From Campylorhamphus procurvoides (lineage: Eukaryota > Chordata > Aves > Passeriformes > Dendrocolaptidae): a stretch of DNA of 64,000 nt. The stretch is from positions 860,967-924,966 of the forward strand of contig WBMV01002768.1 of assembly GCA_013396655.1 (NCBI GenBank), written 5' to 3'. Below the pieces are notes generated by a model. That model did not search any database, had not been told where the DNA came from, and saw only the letters and a list, made by a program, of their open reading frames with translations. The translations under genes and the position numbers were made by a program. Shown in pieces: positions 58,501 to 64,000 of this stretch (its first letter is position 1; every line of letters starts with the position of its first letter).

Positions 58501-60245
58501 CAGAACACTGCTAATTCAAACCCAGGGCTTCCCTCCTGCTCCAGTGATGGTGCAGCATTTTTAAAAATCCACATTATACCCCAAAACTACACACTGGATG
58601 TTGGCTCATGGGAAAAAGAGCAAAGGGGGATGAAGAAGAGCAGGAACTAAAAAGTTGTGCTGATATTTCTAAATTACCTATGAAATATGGGAGAGAGAAA
58701 TCCAGACTTCATGAGATTTTAGTCTGTTTGGACCCTCAACAGTGAAGTGCAACACATCTTTAAAATCAGCTTTCCCTGGCAGATACTCGTGGAGTGAAAA
58801 CACAATTAAATCTGAAGGGAAATTTTGTGTATGAGGTGCTCCATAACCCACCAACCCTCTTCTCCAACTGGTATTTTTTCCCCTCCCCATCCAAGCCCTA
58901 GGAAGAACCCAGTCCCAACCACTCTGTCCTCTCCTCCCAGGGAATGAGGAGCTCCAAAAGCCCTGGTGGAAAGGGAAGAAAGAGGTGAGCAAATGAGACA
59001 AACACACTGTAAGTAACTGATTTACAGATTCACCATTTACTGGATTCCTTGTGAATAACCAGGTATACTCTTTGCAGGTTCAGACATGATACAAACACAG
59101 GAAAAACCAAAGTCCACTGATTCATTTTTGATCCCTTCCCCATTTTCTGTCCTTTTTGGAGAAGCTGGAATCCAGGTAAGCATCAGACTTTATTCAGAAA
59201 TGAGTTCATACACTGGGAGGACTCCTCTCAATCCTCAACATTTCTGATGCTTCACAGCATTTCTTGCATAATTCATCTGAAAAGTGAAGTTAGCAGCAGG
59301 GCAGTGAAGTGAGAAGTGTGTAATGGCCTGTGATCAGCAGACACAACTTCCAGGGAACAGGAGCCTTTCGTTCAGCTGCTTGTAGGAGCCAGAGGGAGCA
59401 GTTTGGAGACTTCTCGCAGGTGCTGGCTGAGCTTCTTCTCCTCTTTGCCACCCAGGACACCAAAGGGCATCCCTTCTGTCCATCTTCCAGAGGAACACGA
59501 CACCAAACAGCACCAGGTTTTGGCCAGGGTTGGTGTTTGACGTGGTCTGAGAGTCAGCAGCAAGGAATAAACTCTGCCAGGGTTAATGTGCTCCTTGTCT
59601 CTCAGAAGCCCAAGCCATCCTTCAACAGTGGCTGCTGGAGATACCCCTTATTTAAAGGATGGCACACATTGCACAACAAAGCCAATGTTCAGCATTTTAT
59701 CCCCCCACCCCCTCAAAGAACATACATTTATATCCAATATACCATCAGCCCACTGACACTGCTGTGGGTGGAGCTCTGTGAGCACAACACAGTCAATCAA
59801 AGATACAAGAGCCAGCAAAGAAATGATTCTAGAAGTGTCAGACATTTCAGTCCAGGAGATTAGGGATTCATTGACTAGAGTGTGGGAAGAGCTGTTAAAT
59901 AAAAACAACTGCAGTAGTCTCAGCCTTCCACAACCACCGTGTAAATCAGAGGCTCGCCTTTCATCCTGAAAAATCACGTTTTTTTAATTGTTTTTAATGC
60001 CCTCATATACCATATATTCATATATTTGCCAACAAATACAGTTGCCAGAACACTGGGTGAATGACAGAAAAACAGAAGAGGAAAAAAGACATGACTTGCT
60101 CACAGGAATAATCTATTCTTTCATGGTTACATCTGGGGTACATGAGAGGCTCTCCTGTTCCCAACCAGGGAAGTTCCACAGAAGGACAATATCTGCTATT
60201 AAGTCCAGCCCTGTAAACCAGGAGACATGAACTACTGCTTTGCTA
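55561..60245. other. Non-coding DNA, no gene recognised
   Basis: About 4.7 kb with no defended gene. The longest open frame of the window (57441-58043 minus, 200 codons) starts at GTG and has no domain. A weak candidate exon lies at 59078-59175. Confidence 0.5.
59078..59175 (+). other. Weak candidate internal exon
   Basis: A CTCTTTGCAG acceptor-like site ends at 59077 and a CAG|GTAAGC donor-like site follows 59175. One frame is open through all 98 bases (32 codons beginning at 59080, including an ATG at 59086). However, this frame also stays open beyond both splice sites, so the open reading adds little. The peptide is not recognised. Confidence 0.12.
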
Positions 60246-60320
60246 ATGATCTGCTTCCTTGGGCAAATCACTTTTCGGTGCTTTCTGCCCTCCTATTCCC
60301 TCCATCTACCTTGAATAAAC
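60246..60320 (+). repeat. MIR SINE fragment (ancient)
   Basis: CTTCCTTGGGCAAATCACTT followed by TTCGGTGCTTTCTGCC, then TCCCTCCATCTACC, follows the MIR core from CCTTGGGCAAGTCACTT to TTTCCTCATCTG in order. Confidence 0.75.
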
Positions 60321-62499
60321 GAGTCTCCATCTCTTTTTAAGCAGGGAAAAGTCTCTCTCCATGTACTGGGGAGACTGCAATTTCAGCATGAGCCTGAAAG
60401 TTCTACCTTCCACGCAGGACAAATAACCCCAAACTGTCCCAGCTCACCCCACAGCTTTACTTGTCTGGGTAGCCCATCGAGCCAAATGCACCAGAATTGG
60501 AACACAGAGTAAAGTTCAGTTTGGGCCCAGAGTAGAAGCAAGAATTAGTGCTGAATCTAAGACTGATGCACATGCCCCTCCATTTTTTAAATGGTAAGGC
60601 TGCATTTTGCTTTAAACTGAGTGGCAAAGGTTTTTAACTGACTGGCAAAGTCAAATTTTCAGACATCCTTTTGTTTGGCAGGGGAAAAAGTAACCCTACA
60701 TATATCAAATACAGAAGCAGTAAATTAAAATTTGCAAATGCTTCTCATGAACTTGTGGATACATTTAGATCAAAGGAGCATAATGAGATATTCTGAATAA
60801 TACAAGGAGATATTCTGAGTAATATTTGATGCACCTCATTACTGAGAACATGCCTCACAGAGCTTTCCAGTAGCAGTATCAATGCCCTGCAGGTACTTGT
60901 CCATGCAGCCTGTTCCCCTGGATGGGATCTGTAGATTGCCAGCCTGGATTGAGCTCAGGAACATAATCAGTAACAGATTTCAGCTAAAAAACCCATGAAC
61001 CTAGAGGAAAAAAGGTTTCCATGGCATACGAGTTGTAGCCATCCTACTGAAGACCTAAACCAACTCCACTGCTGAGAATGGAGCTCTTTCCAGTTTGGTC
61101 CACTGGAAATGGGACAAGGCTTTGGCCTTGAAAGGAGAGCCCACATTAAAGCAGAGGTCTCAAACCTCCCCTAGACTCTGCAACACATTTCTCCATGCTC
61201 CCTGCCAAAAGAAGAAAAAACAAAAAAAAGGCTGAAGACAGGCAATGCAGGTCCCCAATTAACCCTCTGAAAAGATCTTGGACTCCAGCATTCATTCCCC
61301 AGCTCCAAATCCCAATGATTCAGCCTCATCACAATCAACCCAAGAAAGGCTCCTGGCTGATAATTTAATCTTTTAAATGGATCACTTATAATAGAGCTGG
61401 CTTTTCTGAAGCTATGATCTTTTTCTCTGTTATTGACTAATATTGAAAATTCCAGCTATGCATATTCATGTCCCCTAAATACCTGATCCCCTTACACGGA
61501 AAATATCCTGAGGAATAATAGCCCAATTAAATGTACAACTCTTTGTAACCTTTGGTGTTACTGTATCAGGTGGAGAAGCAGCAGCAACACTGGAAAATAC
61601 AGGATCATGGGGAAACGTAGCATATTATTAGATTTGATGAGATCCATTTTCTTGATGGCTTCTGAAAGATCTTTGTGCTAATTAGCTAAGAATACCACTG
61701 AATTATTTAATTATCTCTACTTTTGTGCAATAAAATATGTTGTCATATCACACGCTCTATCTTGCTGTTGCTCTTCATACTTAATGATGCCTTTATAGTT
61801 AGTGATTTCCTTTGTTCTCCCTCTGCAAGTGGTTTTTGGTGGTGCTGGGGAACAGGGGGAGCAGAAAGGGAAGGCAAAGGAAAAAATATCAGGTTTTAAA
61901 TACATTTTTATGTGTGGGAAAATCTTCAGACACGTTTAGCTGCAGTTCCCTGTGCAACACACAAAACGTGTTCCAAAGCTACAGTGGACCTTTATATTTA
62001 GTGCTAATCCAGCCAGGAATGCTTTCCAAAGGAAAAGGGGAGAAACTCTCCTTTCGGGAAAAAAATTCAAAATCAGCAAGGAATGTTTTTTAACAAGGAA
62101 GAGGTAAATTATGATAATTACTCTGACTGGTAGGGTCCTTAAGCATTACTAATTAGCATTTATTGCCTGGATTATTGAAACAATGTGTGTTTTCCCAAGA
62201 GTGAAGAAGAACTGGGATGCTCTTTCCTTGTGAGCCCTGGGAAAAAGGCAGGGCAGCAGGAATGCGGCACAGTTGGCAGGGAGGCTCCTCTCCCAAGCAT
62301 GGCGAGCTCCAGCCTCGGGAGGAGCTGCAACTGCTCCTTTGGGAAAGGCAGGATTGGAACTCCCCAACTCTGCCTGCCTCCCACCTCCCGCACCGAGAAG
62401 TGAACAAAATCAAGGTGGCACCAAAGGAAAGTGGCCATTAAAATCACTTGGCAGTGGTTGGAGGTGCAGATTAACACCGAGTTAATACTCTGGCTATGA
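60321..62499. other. Non-coding DNA, no gene recognised
   Basis: AT-leaning sequence with a GC-richer patch at 62200-62400 carrying about five CpGs. No exon or transposon is recognised. Confidence 0.45.
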
Positions 62500-62870
62500 C
62501 AGTGTCTTCTTTTATTACAGGATTGTGCCCGAACCTGCTATGAATAAGCATTTCACTACTTTAAAGTAGTATGGCCAAACACTTCATTTCAAAGAAATTA
62601 AAGGGTTAACAAATTCAACAAAAAAATAGGCGTATTATGTTACTTTCAACTGGCATCTCGACTGAATTGATGTGACTTTATGAAGAGGCTGCAATCAGAT
62701 TTCATCCTAAACTGCATTTTAATATCGAGCATTTATAATGTGAATTAAGTTTTGAATTAGAAATCGATTAGAAATTAATCAATCCTCTAATCAGCACTAG
62801 CCACTACCTAGCATCTCAACTCTAATTTGGTATCTGGCCCAATAAATCCTTAAGTACTTTGGAAATGATT
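62500..62870. promoter_or_regulatory. Candidate conserved non-coding element, AT-rich
   Basis: Complex, repeat-free AT-rich sequence with stacked homeodomain-like sites: GTGAATTAAG, GAAATTAATCAATC, CTAATCAGCACTAG, CTCTAATTTGG, and ATCGATTAG near 62765. The style resembles deeply conserved enhancers near developmental transcription-factor genes. It lies about 1 kb from the CpG-rich right edge. Inference only. Confidence 0.35.
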
Positions 62871-63734
62871 CAGGGAAGAAAGGCAGTAAAAGTATTCTTT
62901 TTTTTTCCAGCTGCAGCACTCTGCAACTTTAGGTCCTGCTAAACCCCTTGAAATAAAAGAGCAACAACGGGAAACTGCAGAATACCTTGGACCTTTTTTA
63001 CCTTTTACTGCCACCAAACCCCGTGCCTTTCAACTTGGGAAAGCGAGTTCCAACTCAGCTCCAACGAGGTCAAAGTCACTGAGCTCAATGCTACAGTTGC
63101 TGCTCACACATAACTCCTAGACACAAGAGTTTTGCAAAATCTAAGGGTTTGTTTGGTTTGGGTTTTTTTAATATATTAAAAATGCTTCATTAAAGAATAA
63201 GAAAATCTCATCTGTTTATCTTTCTCCTTCTTCATTATTTGTAGCACATATTGCACAGAATACTTGGGAATATGTTATATTAAATATCATGGTAGCATAT
63301 TAAATATACTTTTAACTGAAATTAGTTCCAGCCTGGTGGTTTTTATTTTAGGGCTGAATAAGATCTTCAATCCCTACTAAGCCTTACTCATTCTATTTAT
63401 TGATTAAATTAATGCCTAATATTTATTTTCTCTTCCATTTTCATCATAAGATTAAAAAAATGTCTTTTCATCCACAGATTCTTTTTATTCTAGTTAAAAT
63501 GTAGAATTCTAGAGGCTGATAAAATAATTATTAGAGGAACTATGTAACACTAAGAGAAAAAAGCCTCAGAGCTGTAGGTATAATGCACAAATAAAACCAA
63601 ACTGCAACATTCCCCCTTTTGTCTGCAGAAGGTAAAAACGCTGCAGGAATCTTTCTGGATTGATTTCTACTCGCTTGAAAAGAAATTATTCCAGCTGGAT
63701 ATTTATAATGAATTTGAGTTTTAATCCCCCTGAC
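62871..63734. other. AT-rich non-coding DNA before the CpG-rich edge
   Basis: Mostly A/T-rich with no recognised feature; CpG is nearly absent between about 63090 and 63640. The contrast with the following segment is sharp. Confidence 0.5.
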
Positions 63735-64000
63735 ATTTCCTCAGCTCACAGGCACGAAGGCGGCTGAGAATGCCCCTGAACCTGCCTGCCCTGCGCCTGG
63801 AATGATGGAGCGGGAAGGCTGGGAAAGGGAGGCGGGAGGGGGACCGCATTCTCTTCCAGCCGCTATTCCCTCCTTTTCTTCTCGCACGAACCGCGCCTTT
63901 CGCCCTGCAGAAGCAGCGCCAGGGGAGGGAGCGCAGGATCCGCTCTTCCTCCTTGCTTTAATCCCCGCCAATTCCTTTTTTCGGGGCCGTTCGGGGTCCC
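63735..64000. promoter_or_regulatory. Shoulder of a CpG island, probable promoter at or beyond the right edge
   Basis: I count 19 CpGs in the last 250 bases, close to the number expected from its C and G content, whereas the preceding 600 bases have almost none. GC content rises to well over half. CpG islands mark most vertebrate promoters, so a transcription start is likely nearby, in either direction. A minus-strand frame at 63741-63971 begins at TTG, not ATG, and is not taken as coding. The gene cannot be named from this window. Confidence 0.7.

Noticed and set aside
59330..59863. 177-codon open frame on the plus strand
   Set aside because: It starts at GTG, and its C-terminal part translates AT-rich low-complexity sequence.
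63741..63971. 76-codon minus-strand frame in the CpG-rich edge
   Set aside because: The first codon is TTG. Ala, Gly, Arg and Pro-rich frames are routine in CpG-island DNA.

Overview
This window looks like vertebrate, almost certainly avian, nuclear DNA. The main evidence is five pieces of chicken-repeat-1 (CR1) LINE, the dominant retroposon of bird genomes: three or four 3' ends (about 4535-4830 plus, 6390-6600 minus, 31729-31860 minus, 51185-51465 plus) and one decayed reverse-transcriptase piece (about 25550-25800 minus). The 51185-51465 copy resembles CR1 3' ends I associate with songbirds, so a passerine is the best guess. Several old MIR SINE relics shared by amniotes (about 1953, 19063, 39065, 48970, 52520 and 60246) support an amniote. 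Base composition is AT-leaning, CpG is strongly depleted over most of the window, and transposon content is low, as in bird intergenic or intronic DNA.

I recognise no protein-coding gene, rRNA, tRNA or CRISPR array. The longest open frames (up to 200 codons) look like chance: several start at TTG or GTG, none shows a domain, and they cross obvious non-coding sequence. The window is therefore best read as a gene desert, a large intron or a long upstream region. At the right edge (about 63735-64000) GC content and CpG density rise sharply. This looks like the shoulder of a CpG island, so a promoter probably lies at or just beyond the right end.

Against the CpG-poor background, short segments keep CpGs and have complex, motif-rich sequence. 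They lie at about 14280-14700, 26670-26890, 34620-34880, 37310-37610, 39660-40010, 44185-44655, 46080-46350, 49165-49330 and 55261-55560. AT-rich, homeodomain-site-rich stretches lie at about 2160-2260, 45380-45880 and 62500-62870. I infer these are candidate conserved non-coding or cis-regulatory elements, as commonly cluster around developmental genes. The strongest single motif is a full palindromic RFX X-box at 46166-46179. Conservation was not tested.

Tandem duplications (16 bp at 21534, 47 bp at 44851, 73 bp at 49928), microsatellites and two G-quadruplex motifs complete the picture. I found no convincing new biological system. The items most worth checking are the right-edge CpG island, the X-box element, the CpG-retaining block at 44.2-44.65 kb, the G-depleted segment at 45.14-45.38 kb, and the small signal-peptide-like ORF at 39660-39842.
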